A stretch of 64,000 nucleotides of DNA from Jatrophihabitans sp. GAS493 (GTDB taxonomy: Bacteria > Actinomycetota > Actinomycetes > Mycobacteriales > Jatrophihabitantaceae): the NCBI RefSeq assembly GCF_900230215.1, contig NZ_LT907982.1:1736001-1800000 (forward strand), written 5' to 3'. The position numbers and the translations under genes were made by a program. The stretch's first letter is position 1. Every line of letters starts with the position of its first letter. Shown here piece after piece: positions 34,398 through 42,371 of this stretch. The notes under the pieces are model-generated. The model searched no databases, was not told where the DNA came from, and saw only the letters and a list, made by a program, of their open reading frames with translations.

Positions 34398-35081
34398 TTA
34401 ATTCAGGTAGCGCGCGGGCCTCTCGTTCGGCCCGCGCTCGGTGCTTGCTCTCCTTCGCGCAAAGACGTCATCCCTAACGCTGGCTGGTCGCGGTAGAGCG
34501 GTGTTCGTGTCAGAGGCGCGGAATGCGTCTATGGCGAGGGCTGCGAAGCGGCGGGCCGCCGCGGCCCGTCGAGGAAGTGGCGTCGCCGAGAGTCCCCGGC
34601 CGGCGAGTAGGACGAGTACGAGGTCGTCGATGACGAAGTCGCTGCGCAGGTCTCCGGCCTTTTGAGCACGTCCGGCCAGTCGTCTGAGGAGCCCGAGCAG
34701 GTGGATGCGGTGTGCGGTGAAGGCGTCGACGCCGGGGTTCGCGGACATGAACGCGTCGACGAAGCCTTGGTTACGCACGTTCAGTGCGGTGATTCGCTCG
34801 ATGATCGAACAGAACCCTCGCCATGGGTCGGGATCCGCGCAGCCGTCTTCCACGATTGACTGACAGGTGCGGAGTTCCCCGGCGAGTGCTTCTTCGACCA
34901 GGGATTGCTTGGTCGGGAATCGTCGGTATAGCGTCGCCGGCCCGACCTCGGCGCGGCGGGCAACGGCCCGCATCGTGACGTCGATCCCCTCTGCGGAGAA
35001 CAGTTCTCGGGCCGCCGCGAGGATCCGGTCGCGATTGTCCTGTGCGTCGGTGCGCAGTATGTGGGGCAAGAGGTCGGTCAT
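34398..35081 (-). CDS. TetR-family regulator
   Basis: 227 residues. Helix-turn-helix ELFSAEGIDVTMRAVARRAEVGPATLYRRFPTKQSL near the N-terminus, of the T-L-Y-R-R-F type common in regulators of reductases. I choose the ATG at 35081 (MTDLLPH...); a longer frame to 35129 would run through the operator region. Divergent from the quinone-oxidoreductase-like gene, which it probably represses via repeats at 35115-35151. Confidence 0.86.
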   Translation of the reverse strand: MTDLLPHILRTDAQDNRDRILAAARELFSAEGIDVTMRAVARRAEVGPATLYRRFPTKQSLVEEALAGELRTCQSIVEDGCADPDPWRGFCSIIERITALNVRNQGFVDAFMSANPGVDAFTAHRIHLLGLLRRLAGRAQKAGDLRSDFVIDDLVLVLLAGRGLSATPLPRRAAAARRFAALAIDAFRASDTNTALPRPASVRDDVFARRRASTERGPNERPARYLN

Positions 35082-35114
35082 GGTTCTCACTTCGCGGAAG
35101 TGGACGGTGGCGTC

Positions 35115-35151
35115 CTTTACCGTCTTCACGGTAGCGGTCCTGACGGTAAAG
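35115..35151. promoter_or_regulatory. candidate operators for the divergent TetR/oxidoreductase pair
   Basis: TACCGT-CTTC-ACGGTA (35118-35133) is a perfect palindrome. A further half-site, GACGGTAAAG (35142-35151), mirrors CTTTACCGTC (35115-35124), giving a nested pair of inverted repeats between the two start codons. Confidence 0.65.
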
Positions 35152-35163
35152 GTGGAGGCAGTT

Positions 35164-36126
35164 GTGCGCGCAGTAACGATTCAGCGATTCGGCGATCCGA
35201 GTGGCATGGTGGTCATCGACACCTCCGCTGCGGCTGCGGGGCCCGGGCAGGTGGTTATTGACGTCGAGGCGATCGGGGTCGGCGGGGTCGATGCCGTCAT
35301 TCGACGTGGGACTCTGAGCGGTTACGGCTTCAGCGAAGGCCTCATCCCCGGAAGCGAGGTTGCGGGGACGGTGACTGCGGTCGGTGCGGACGTCGACGAG
35401 TCATGGGTGGGCCGACGTGTGTGGGCCTTTACGGGGACGAGCGGTGGCTACGCCGATCGGGCCGTAGCCAAGGTTGGTGACGTGGTCGTACTACCTGGTG
35501 AGCTGACCTCGATTGACGCAGTGACGCTCGGCAGCGCGGCGCCGGTCGCGCACTTCGCATTGGCCCATGCCCACCACGCGCCTGGCGAATCGGTGCTCGT
35601 GCGTGGCGCGGCGGGCAGTATCGGCATCGCGACCGTCGAGCTCGCGGCGCGCGCCGGCGCGAGCACGATCGCCGTTACGACGTCGTCGCCCGAGCGTGGG
35701 AACCGGCTACGGGGATTCGGGGCGACGCATGTGCTGGACCGTGACGGCGGGGGTGACTCGGCCGGACCCTTGTTCTATGACGTCATCATCGACATCGTCG
35801 GCGGAGCTGGGCTGCCGGCGTTCATCGACAGCCTCGCGCCGAATGGGCGGATGGTCGTCGTCGGCGTCGTCGCCGGCTTGCCGCCGGCGGACTTCGGGAT
35901 GCGCTTGCTGGCCGGGTTCCAACAGTCACGGTCAATCGCAACGTTCAGCCTTGACACCATCGCCGTGCCGACCCGGGACGCCGCCCGGGCCGAGCTCTTC
36001 GCCGCAGCAACACGAGGCGAGTTGCATGCTGTCGTCCATGACATCCTGCCGCTGGAACAGGCGGCCGAGGCCCACCGTCAGATGGACGCCGGCACAGTGT
36101 TTGGACGTATCGTCCTCGTCCCTTAG
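35164..36126 (+). CDS. zinc-independent quinone oxidoreductase-like MDR protein
   Basis: 320 residues. It has the MDR fold without the zinc cysteines, and the NADPH loop is VRGAAGSIG near residue 142, as in NADPH:quinone reductases and enoyl reductases. The start is GTG at 35164 with GGAGG six bases upstream; the frame is open much further upstream but overlaps the TetR gene there. Divergent from TetR with shared palindromes, a common arrangement for inducible quinone or aldehyde detoxification. A hairpin terminator follows. Confidence 0.87.
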   Translation: MRAVTIQRFGDPSGMVVIDTSAAAAGPGQVVIDVEAIGVGGVDAVIRRGTLSGYGFSEGLIPGSEVAGTVTAVGADVDESWVGRRVWAFTGTSGGYADRAVAKVGDVVVLPGELTSIDAVTLGSAAPVAHFALAHAHHAPGESVLVRGAAGSIGIATVELAARAGASTIAVTTSSPERGNRLRGFGATHVLDRDGGGDSAGPLFYDVIIDIVGGAGLPAFIDSLAPNGRMVVVGVVAGLPPADFGMRLLAGFQQSRSIATFSLDTIAVPTRDAARAELFAAATRGELHAVVHDILPLEQAAEAHRQMDAGTVFGRIVLVP

Positions 36127-36172
36127 GGGCTTGAAGGCTCGACGGCCTGAGAGCTCGAAGGCTGACGTGGAT

Positions 36173-36210
36173 GTGGAGAACCGCCCCACTTCCGCGAGGC
36201 GGTTCTCCAC
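36173..36210 (+). terminator. hairpin terminator
   Basis: Inverted repeat GTGGAGAACCGCC / GGCGGTTCTCCAC (13-bp stem, 12-base loop) between the convergent oxidoreductase gene and the CsbD-like pseudogene; probably works for both. Confidence 0.85.
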
Positions 36211-36229
36211 GTCCTGCGCCAAGGTTCAC

Positions 36230-36466
36230 TCAGTTTTGGTGGGACCGTTCGTTGGCTTCGGCGGCCGCGGCTTCGGCGCGGGCCTTCTCGGCCTGAGCTT
36301 CGTGTCCGGCGACCTCGCGCTCGGCTGCAGCCTTCTCCTGCTGCGCCTGGCCCTCGTGCTTAAGTGACTCATTGCCGACGACGGCGCCGACACCTTCCTT
36401 CAACTTTCCCTTGGCGTCTTAGACGACGCCGCTGATGCCCGCTTCGGGCCCAGATTCACCTGGCAT
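36230..36466 (-). pseudogene. CsbD-like / microaggregate-binding protein gene broken by a stop codon
   Basis: An ATG at 36466 with GGAGG upstream starts MPGESGPEAGISGVV and is then cut by TAA at 36421-36419. The same frame continues as DAKGKLKEGVGAVVGN and a Glu/Ala-rich helix to TGA at 36230. Joined, the 78 codons form a normal small CsbD-type stress protein with an acidic, heptad-like tail. Homologues have Glu before D-A-K-G-K-x-K-E, so one base change, GAA to TAA, explains it. It is either a recent nonsense mutation or a sequencing error. Confidence 0.85.
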
Positions 36467-36566
36467 GATTCCTCCACTCTGTCTCGAAAGGGCTGGCCTG
36501 CCCCCTCGAAGAAGCGATACCCAGAACGACGCCGACCTACACCGCCAGTGACAGGTTCGACTCGGG

Positions 36567-38153
36567 TCAAGTGCGCAGGAATGTGTCTGCGCTCGCCGCG
36601 GCCCAGTCTGGTGCCCAGTCCTCAGACGGTTGCTCCAGTAGCTGCTTGGGAGCGAGCCAGTCATACAGTTGCGCGTAGCTGTCGGTGCGGACGTGGTCGA
36701 TCCGGCGCATCAGCATGGCCGGGTGCAGCTCCTGCGGACCGGAGAGTCCGAGCGAGGCGATCATCTGCTGGGCCTGGGCGACGGTCGCTTGCTGGTAGCG
36801 CACCACCCGCTCGGTCTTATCGGCGACATCCAACGCGCGCGCCCGTCGGGGATCCTGGGTCGCGACTCCGACCGGGCACTCGTTGGTGTGGCACTTCTGG
36901 GCCTGAATGCATCCGACCGCCATCATCATCGCGCGTGCCGCGTTCGTGTAGTCGGCGCCTTGCATCAGCCGCTTGACGATGTCGGTGCCGGTGGCGACCT
37001 TGCCGCTGGCGCCGAGCTTGATCCGATCCCGCAGTCCGGTTCCGACCAGCGCGTTGTGCATCATGATCAGGCCATCGGTGAGCGGCGTACCGACGTGGTC
37101 CTCGTATTCGAGCGGAGCGGCGCCGGTGCCACCTTCGGAACCGTCGATGACGATGAAGTCAGGGGTGATCTGCTCGGCGAGCATCGCCTTGCAGATGGCC
37201 AACAATTCGTGTCGGTAACCTACGCAGAGTTTGAAGCCCACTGGCTTGCCGTCGGCCAGCTCGCGCATGCGGGCAACGAACTGAACCAACTCCCGCGGTG
37301 TGGCGAAGACCCTGTGCGCGGCCGGGCTCACGCACTTCTCGCCCTGCGGCACCCCACGGGCCTGCGCAATCTCCTTCGTCACCTTCGCTGCCGGCAGCAC
37401 ACCGCCGATGCCCGGCTTCGCGCCCTGGCTCAGCTTCAATGACACACATTTGACCTGATCGTGGGCCGCCTTGTCGCGAAACATTTCCGGGTCGAAGTCG
37501 CCGCTTTTGGTGCGAGCACCGAAGTAGCCGCTGCCCAACTCCCAGATCTGGTCGCCGCCATTCTCCAGGTGGTACTTCGTCAGCCCACCCTCGCCGGTGT
37601 CGTGGGCGAAGCCTCCGCGCGCGGCGCCGGCGTTCAGGGCGCGCAGCGCGTTCGCCGACAACGCTCCGAAGCTCATTGCGGAAACGTTGAGAAGTGCCAT
37701 CTCATACGGTCTTCGGCACTCAGGCCCGCCGATGTGCACCCGCGGCTGCTCCTTCGGCGGTTCCTTGGGCGCGGAGGAGTGCAGCACCCATTCGTAGCCG
37801 ACCTCATTGACCTCACGTTCGGTACCGAATGCCTGCTCGCCGTGAATGCCCTTCGCGCGTTCGTAGATGACGGTGCGGGTGTCCCGGTCATACGGCCGTC
37901 CGTCGTAATTGCGTTCGATGAAGTACTGCTGGAGCTCTGGACGAGCCTTCTCCAGCAGGTAGCGCAGATGTCCGACGACGGGATAGTTGCGCAGCACCGA
38001 ATGCCGGCGCTGGGTCACGTCGTAGACGGCGACCGCGGCTGCCGCGATGAGGAGGACGGCTAAGGTCCAGCACCAGGCTGACCAGGCCAGAGCGGCCAGC
38101 ACCGAGGCAATGGCGAGTAGCAGAAGTACCGCTGCCACCCCCACGGTTAGCAT
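36567..38153 (-). CDS. FMN-binding glutamate-synthase-like protein (GltB-domain, membrane-anchored)
   Basis: 528 residues. One or two N-terminal hydrophobic helices (about 5-45) are followed by the FMN/[3Fe-4S] core of glutamate synthase: ECRRPYEMALLNVSAMSFGALS, GEGGLTKYH, IDGSEGGTGAAP, and the cysteine cluster QKCHTNECPVGVATQDP. There is no glutaminase domain. Such stand-alone proteins are widespread and their substrate is unsettled. The ATG at 38153 with GGAG eight bases upstream is preferred to the TTG at 38168. Confidence 0.88.
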   Translation of the reverse strand: MLTVGVAAVLLLLAIASVLAALAWSAWCWTLAVLLIAAAAVAVYDVTQRRHSVLRNYPVVGHLRYLLEKARPELQQYFIERNYDGRPYDRDTRTVIYERAKGIHGEQAFGTEREVNEVGYEWVLHSSAPKEPPKEQPRVHIGGPECRRPYEMALLNVSAMSFGALSANALRALNAGAARGGFAHDTGEGGLTKYHLENGGDQIWELGSGYFGARTKSGDFDPEMFRDKAAHDQVKCVSLKLSQGAKPGIGGVLPAAKVTKEIAQARGVPQGEKCVSPAAHRVFATPRELVQFVARMRELADGKPVGFKLCVGYRHELLAICKAMLAEQITPDFIVIDGSEGGTGAAPLEYEDHVGTPLTDGLIMMHNALVGTGLRDRIKLGASGKVATGTDIVKRLMQGADYTNAARAMMMAVGCIQAQKCHTNECPVGVATQDPRRARALDVADKTERVVRYQQATVAQAQQMIASLGLSGPQELHPAMLMRRIDHVRTDSYAQLYDWLAPKQLLEQPSEDWAPDWAAASADTFLRT

Positions 38154-38259
38154 TCCTGGTCTCCGCAAGCGCCGATTCTGTGATGAGAGTGGTTCACGCT
38201 GGTGGGTCTACCCATTTGAGCCGGATTTCAGTCGCCTCGGCGGCGCGGCGGCTGCACGA

Positions 38260-38676
38260 TCAGCCTACGGTGAGAGTGCCATGCATGTTGGCGTGGAAGT
38301 TGCAGTGAAATTTGTAGGTGCCGGCCTTGGCCGGGGCGGTCAGGGTGGCCGTCGAGGAGGCCGGCACATTGACGTCGAAGGCGTTACCGCTGTCAGCGGT
38401 GACGGTGTGCGCTTCACTGTCCTCGTTGTGGATCATCACTTTCTGACCCGGCGTGATCGGCCCGACCACGGTGAAGCCGAAGTTCTTGATCGTGATCATT
38501 GCGGTGTTAGCGGGCATGGCGGTGTTCGCCGGCATGGACGACGACCCAGCCGAGACCGAGGCCGACGTTGCCACGCTACTCGCGGGCGCCGCGTTCGAAT
38601 GCGTCGCGCTCGAGCTGCACGCGGTTAAGATGCCGGCCAGAACTAGGGTCGAAGCGATGGTTGACGTACGTTTCAT
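38260..38676 (-). CDS. cupredoxin-domain lipoprotein
   Basis: 138 residues. A lipoprotein signal ends at Cys20 (LTAC), then a Ser/Ala/Met-rich linker leads to a blue-copper-like domain with ligands His90, Cys125, His128 and Met131 (FHCNFHANMHG). It should bind copper at the outer face of the membrane and may carry electrons or sequester metal. AGAGGA precedes the ATG at 38676. Last gene of a four-gene minus-strand operon with a lipoprotein, class F sortase and CHRD protein. Confidence 0.87.
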   Translation of the reverse strand: MKRTSTIASTLVLAGILTACSSSATHSNAAPASSVATSASVSAGSSSMPANTAMPANTAMITIKNFGFTVVGPITPGQKVMIHNEDSEAHTVTADSGNAFDVNVPASSTATLTAPAKAGTYKFHCNFHANMHGTLTVG

Positions 38677-38717
38677 TGTCGTTCCTCTGGGTGTCGGCGA
38701 TCGATGGGTTCGAGCGG

Positions 38718-39356
38718 TCAGGATGAGTCGCCGGTCCAGCAGCCGAGTACGTCGGAGGCAACTTCGTAGGCGAAGTCGGTGCGCTTCTCGTCTTGCGATC
38801 CGAATTGAGCCGGGAGTCTCGTCGCGTCTATCTGGAGGGTGTCGTTGTCCTTGACGAGGGCCAATCTGCCGTTGGGAGTCGCGAATGCAGTTGTGGTGAG
38901 CCCGGCGACGTTGTGCGCATCGGCTAGGTGGGTTCGCAGCGTGGCGGCGAAGGTTTGGGCCGCGGCATCGTCGGCCGCTTCGGTGACTGAGAGGACGAGC
39001 ATCCCCATCGGCAGCTGATACGTGCAGGTGTAGACGTGCTCGGCCCACGTCGCAGACGGTGCCGGGATCGACTTCAGCGCCAGAACCTGGGCTATGTCGT
39101 TGCGGATCTCCGTCGAACAGATCTCTCGCGCGGCCTCGGACGGACCGACCGCAGCAGCAGACGGTAGCGGTGTGGGCACCCCCATGGTGGAGCCATCCGG
39201 CATCACCATGCCGGGGGTCATCGCCATTCCGCTCGTTGATCGGCCCGCGCCGGCCGACGCCAGCGTCTGGACCGGGTCGGCGTGTGAGGACGCGCAGCCG
39301 GCCAGCAGTATCGCGCCACCGAGTAGCAACGCACTTGCGCGCAGGCGAGGTGTCAT
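38718..39356 (-). CDS. lipoprotein of unknown function
   Basis: 212 residues. The signal peptide ends in LAGC (Cys21), followed by a Met/Ser/Gly/Pro-rich linker (TSGMAMTPGMVMPDGSTMG) that could bind copper, then a globular domain of about 130 residues with two conserved-looking cysteines (CSTE, YTCTY) and a final GCW. I do not recognise the domain. It lies between sortase and cupredoxin genes with gaps of about 40 bases, so all are probably co-transcribed. A Met-rich linker beside a cupredoxin suggests a copper-related role, by inference only. Confidence 0.7.
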   Translation of the reverse strand: MTPRLRASALLLGGAILLAGCASSHADPVQTLASAGAGRSTSGMAMTPGMVMPDGSTMGVPTPLPSAAAVGPSEAAREICSTEIRNDIAQVLALKSIPAPSATWAEHVYTCTYQLPMGMLVLSVTEAADDAAAQTFAATLRTHLADAHNVAGLTTTAFATPNGRLALVKDNDTLQIDATRLPAQFGSQDEKRTDFAYEVASDVLGCWTGDSS

Positions 39357-39393
39357 GTCAGAACTCCAGGTTGAGCGTCGATGGCGACGCGGG

Positions 39394-40119
39394 TCATGAT
39401 CGTGCGGCCGCGGGATGCGACGAGATCAGCGAGGCATACACGACGATGTTGTCCTCGTAACTCTTGGCCTTCGGATCGAACCGGCCGCCGCAGGTGATCA
39501 GCCGTAGGCCGGCGTGATCAAGATTTCCGTAGACCTCATAGGTCGGGAAGTGCGCCTTCGGATACTCCACGACCCGTTCGATCGCGAAGACCGCGACGGT
39601 GTTGTCGGCCCGGGTGATCGACACCTGTTCGCGTTGGCGCAGGTTACCGAGCTTGAAGAACACGCCTGGTCCGTACTTGGCCGAGTCGACGTGGCCGAGC
39701 AGGATCGCCGGTCCTACCTGGCCCGGCGTCGGCGAGTACTTGTACCAGCCGGCATGGGAGTCACGCCCCAGTGGTGGCACCTGCACCGAGCCGTCGGAGG
39801 CGAGCCCCAGCTGTTGCACGGTCGTCGACACTCCGATCGCCGGGATGTCGAGTCGAACGGGATCCGATCGAGTCATCACTGGACCACTGGTCACGGTGGT
39901 CGGAGTCGACCCGGTACGTGCAGCGTTGCTGGGGGTCGGTGAAGTCGGCGGCCCGGTCGACGGGATGACGGCAACGGGACTGGCCGCGGAGACCGGCGGG
40001 CTGGGTGCGTGATTCTGCGCCCGCCAGCCGACGAACAGCGCGACGAGAGCTGCTATGAGCAGCGCCCCGCCCGTCGCACTCAAGATTCTCGCGCGTCGGA
40101 CCGGGCTGCCGCTGCTCAT
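39394..40119 (-). CDS. class F sortase
   Basis: 241 residues. One N-terminal membrane helix (about 12-32), a Ser/Thr/Pro-rich spacer to about 85, then the sortase barrel with catalytic His143 (LGHVDS) and Cys210 (LITCGGRFD), ending in DNIVVYA. The size and the T-C-G-G block fit class F of actinobacteria. It would cut a sorting signal and link a surface protein to the wall. The gene just upstream encodes a CHRD protein with a C-terminal membrane helix, the obvious candidate substrate. Confidence 0.9.
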   Translation of the reverse strand: MSSGSPVRRARILSATGGALLIAALVALFVGWRAQNHAPSPPVSAASPVAVIPSTGPPTSPTPSNAARTGSTPTTVTSGPVMTRSDPVRLDIPAIGVSTTVQQLGLASDGSVQVPPLGRDSHAGWYKYSPTPGQVGPAILLGHVDSAKYGPGVFFKLGNLRQREQVSITRADNTVAVFAIERVVEYPKAHFPTYEVYGNLDHAGLRLITCGGRFDPKAKSYEDNIVVYASLISSHPAAARS

Positions 40120-40137
40120 AGCTGTGACTACCTTCGA

Positions 40138-40914
40138 TCAGCTCTGGCGAGCTACGCGACGGCGTAGAGCGAAAGCGGTACCGGCTGAGGCCAGCAGGCC
40201 ACCGCCAATGAAGAGAACGCCCTGATCCTCTATGCCTGATGTGCTCCCGCCACCAGTCTGCGGGGCACCCCCGGGCATGCTCGACATCTGTGACGCGGTC
40301 AGCACGCCGCACAGCGCCGGCGAGGTCGCCGCCAGCGGCAGCGACGGAACCAGGTCGCTCTTCTCGGCCTGGGCTGTCGGGCTCAGCGTCGCCGGATCAA
40401 GTCCGTGGACGACGATGACTGCGGTCCCGGCCTTGATCGAGGACAACGTGGCGCTGTCGAGAGTGAAACTGCGACTGTAGGTGAAGCTACCGCCGCTCGG
40501 CGCGACGGTCAGCGTCGTGCCCGCCTTCGGACTGGTGTCGCCCGAGGTCGAGAGCGTGGTGCCGATCGCGCCGTAGGCCGGGCCGCCTTCAGTGGTGCTG
40601 ATGACGCCGTCCTTGTTGGTGTCAGCCGCCGTGGTCGGGCACTGGCCCTTCGCGCCGATGTGGATGTGCTGCACGTGCGGGTAGGCCGCACTGCTGAACG
40701 TGGCCGCCAAACCAGTTACATGTTCGGTAATCGTCGCTGTGCTGCCGTCGAGCATCAGCATGAAGTCGCCCGAACCCGTGGCGTGGTTCAACGCTTTCAG
40801 ATTCGCCTGATAGCTGGTCGAGGTGGCAGCTGACGCCGATCCTGGTAAGGCAAAGGCGAGCGCGGCAACCCCGAGAGCGGCAGCTGGCACCGCCCAACGC
40901 AATGAGTTCTTCAT
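40138..40914 (-). CDS. secreted CHRD-domain surface protein, likely sortase substrate
   Basis: 258 residues. A signal peptide ends near residue 29 (SASA). A CHRD-like beta domain follows (YQANLKALNHATGSGDFMLML... VQHIHIGAKGQCP), then a linker, and finally a hydrophobic helix plus RRR tail. Before the helix there is APQTGGG rather than a clean L-P-x-T-G, so it looks like a variant sorting signal. It is 18 bases upstream of the class F sortase gene and first in the operon. A D-x-N-x-D-G stretch (ADTNKDGVIS) may bind calcium. Confidence 0.8.
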   Translation of the reverse strand: MKNSLRWAVPAAALGVAALAFALPGSASAATSTSYQANLKALNHATGSGDFMLMLDGSTATITEHVTGLAATFSSAAYPHVQHIHIGAKGQCPTTAADTNKDGVISTTEGGPAYGAIGTTLSTSGDTSPKAGTTLTVAPSGGSFTYSRSFTLDSATLSSIKAGTAVIVVHGLDPATLSPTAQAEKSDLVPSLPLAATSPALCGVLTASQMSSMPGGAPQTGGGSTSGIEDQGVLFIGGGLLASAGTAFALRRRVARQS

Positions 40915-41015
40915 ATGATCTCCTTCTCCGCTCGGCCAGGACGATCCCGGCCAACTACCACGTCATGAGTTCGACGAGTAGCGCCCGATCGGTTTCTTTT
41001 TCTAGCGATTCGTTC

Positions 41016-41465
41016 TCACCCGGCGCGGCGACGGTTGCGCAACGCACCGGCGAGCAAGCCGATGGCAGCCGCCAACGCGACGGCTTCACCGACCGCGCTC
41101 CATGACTTCTCCGTGAACCACAACGGCTCGTACATGTTCGGTAGTGGGCCCAGCTGACCGACATCGACGTAGCGGTAGAGCAGCAGCAGCGCCAAGCCGC
41201 CGCCGGCAACCGCGATCGCCAACAGAGCCGTCCAGACGTTGGCCCGCACGATGACCGCCAGAGCCGCGAGAACAGCGAGCAGACCCTCGATCCGAAACAG
41301 GGTCTCCTGACTCACCGTCGACGTCCGGTTGAACTGGTACTGGCCAGCCAGGTCGAAGTGGGTATACGCGTCAACCACCAACCCGACAACGACAAGACTG
41401 GTCAGGATCCACCGCGCGGTCGCATTCACAACCGCTATTCGGTCCGAGCCGCCTCTTCGGTTCAC
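41016..41465 (-). CDS. four-helix membrane protein, paralogue of 55138-55656
   Basis: About 149 residues with four hydrophobic segments. The signature text is VVGLVVDAYTHFDLA in helix 1 and LYRYVDVGQLGPLPNMYEPLW between helices 3 and 4; both recur almost unchanged in the protein at 55138. The start is uncertain: GTG at 41465 is used here, TTG at 41522 or GTG at 41429 are alternatives, and none has a strong ribosome site. Function unknown. It lies 100 bases beyond the sortase operon on the same strand. Confidence 0.7.
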   Translation of the reverse strand: MNRRGGSDRIAVVNATARWILTSLVVVGLVVDAYTHFDLAGQYQFNRTSTVSQETLFRIEGLLAVLAALAVIVRANVWTALLAIAVAGGGLALLLLYRYVDVGQLGPLPNMYEPLWFTEKSWSAVGEAVALAAAIGLLAGALRNRRRAG

Positions 41466-41585
41466 GGCGAGGATCTCTGACTCGCGGTCGGTGAGTCCTT
41501 CTCCTCGTCCCGACCGATCCAAACTCGGCTACCGCGACGGCAGACCGCAGCGGCCGCCAACCGGTCGTGATGTTTGACTGAGCAC

Positions 41586-42266
41586 ATGCGATCCGCTCAG
41601 CGTCCTGGTGCCCGACCCGTCGGCGGGTGGAAGTCAGCCTCCACCCGGCTGCGCCTCGCGGTGATGTTCGTCTTCGGTGTGCTGGCCGCGGTGGGTACTG
41701 GCCTGCTCGGCGCGTGGCCGTACTCCCCGCTGGTTGGGTGGGATACGGCCGCGGTCATCTTCTCTGCCTGGGTATGGGCGTTGATAGTGTCGATGACCGC
41801 TTCAGAGACGAATACCCATGCGACGCGGGAAGACCCGGGTCGCGCCCAGGCCGACCTGATAGTCATCGTCGCGGCGGTGGCGAGTCTGGTGGCCGTGGGT
41901 TTCGTTCTGGTGCAGGCGAGTTCGGCGAGCGGTGCCAGCCAGGACCTGCTGGCCGGCTTGGGCGTAGTGAGCGTCGTGGTGTCCTGGCTGGCGGTGCATT
42001 CGTTGTACGCCCTGCGCTACGCGAGTCTGTATTACTCGGGGAATCCGGGCGGCATTGACTTCAATCAGACCATTCCCCCGAGATATCTGGACTTCGCGTA
42101 CTTGGCCTTCACGATCGGCATGACGTTTCAGGTCTCCGACACCGATCTGCAGACGCCCACCATCCGGGCGACCGCACTTCGGCAGGGTCTGCTGGCATAC
42201 CTGTTCGGGGCCATCGTGCTGGGCACGACCATCAATCTCATCGCCGGGCTGGCCAGCGGCGGCTAA
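41586..42266 (+). CDS. DUF1345 membrane protein
   Basis: 226 residues with about six hydrophobic segments. The C-terminal half has the DUF1345 signature: GIDFNQTIPPRYLDFAYLAFTIGMTFQVSDTDLQTPTIR. The ATG at 41586 is preferred to a TTG at 41574. Members are inner-membrane proteins without a known activity. About 105 bases upstream of the phosphate transporter gene, same strand. Confidence 0.8.
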   Translation: MRSAQRPGARPVGGWKSASTRLRLAVMFVFGVLAAVGTGLLGAWPYSPLVGWDTAAVIFSAWVWALIVSMTASETNTHATREDPGRAQADLIVIVAAVASLVAVGFVLVQASSASGASQDLLAGLGVVSVVVSWLAVHSLYALRYASLYYSGNPGGIDFNQTIPPRYLDFAYLAFTIGMTFQVSDTDLQTPTIRATALRQGLLAYLFGAIVLGTTINLIAGLASGG

Positions 42267-42371
42267 CCGCCCGACTGCGCTGCGTGAACGTCAGGTGGCA
42301 TGAGTCTGTCCATCGGGTGAATTGATCTCGGAAGCGGCATCGGCACGGCCTGAGCTGGGTATCGCCTGGTC

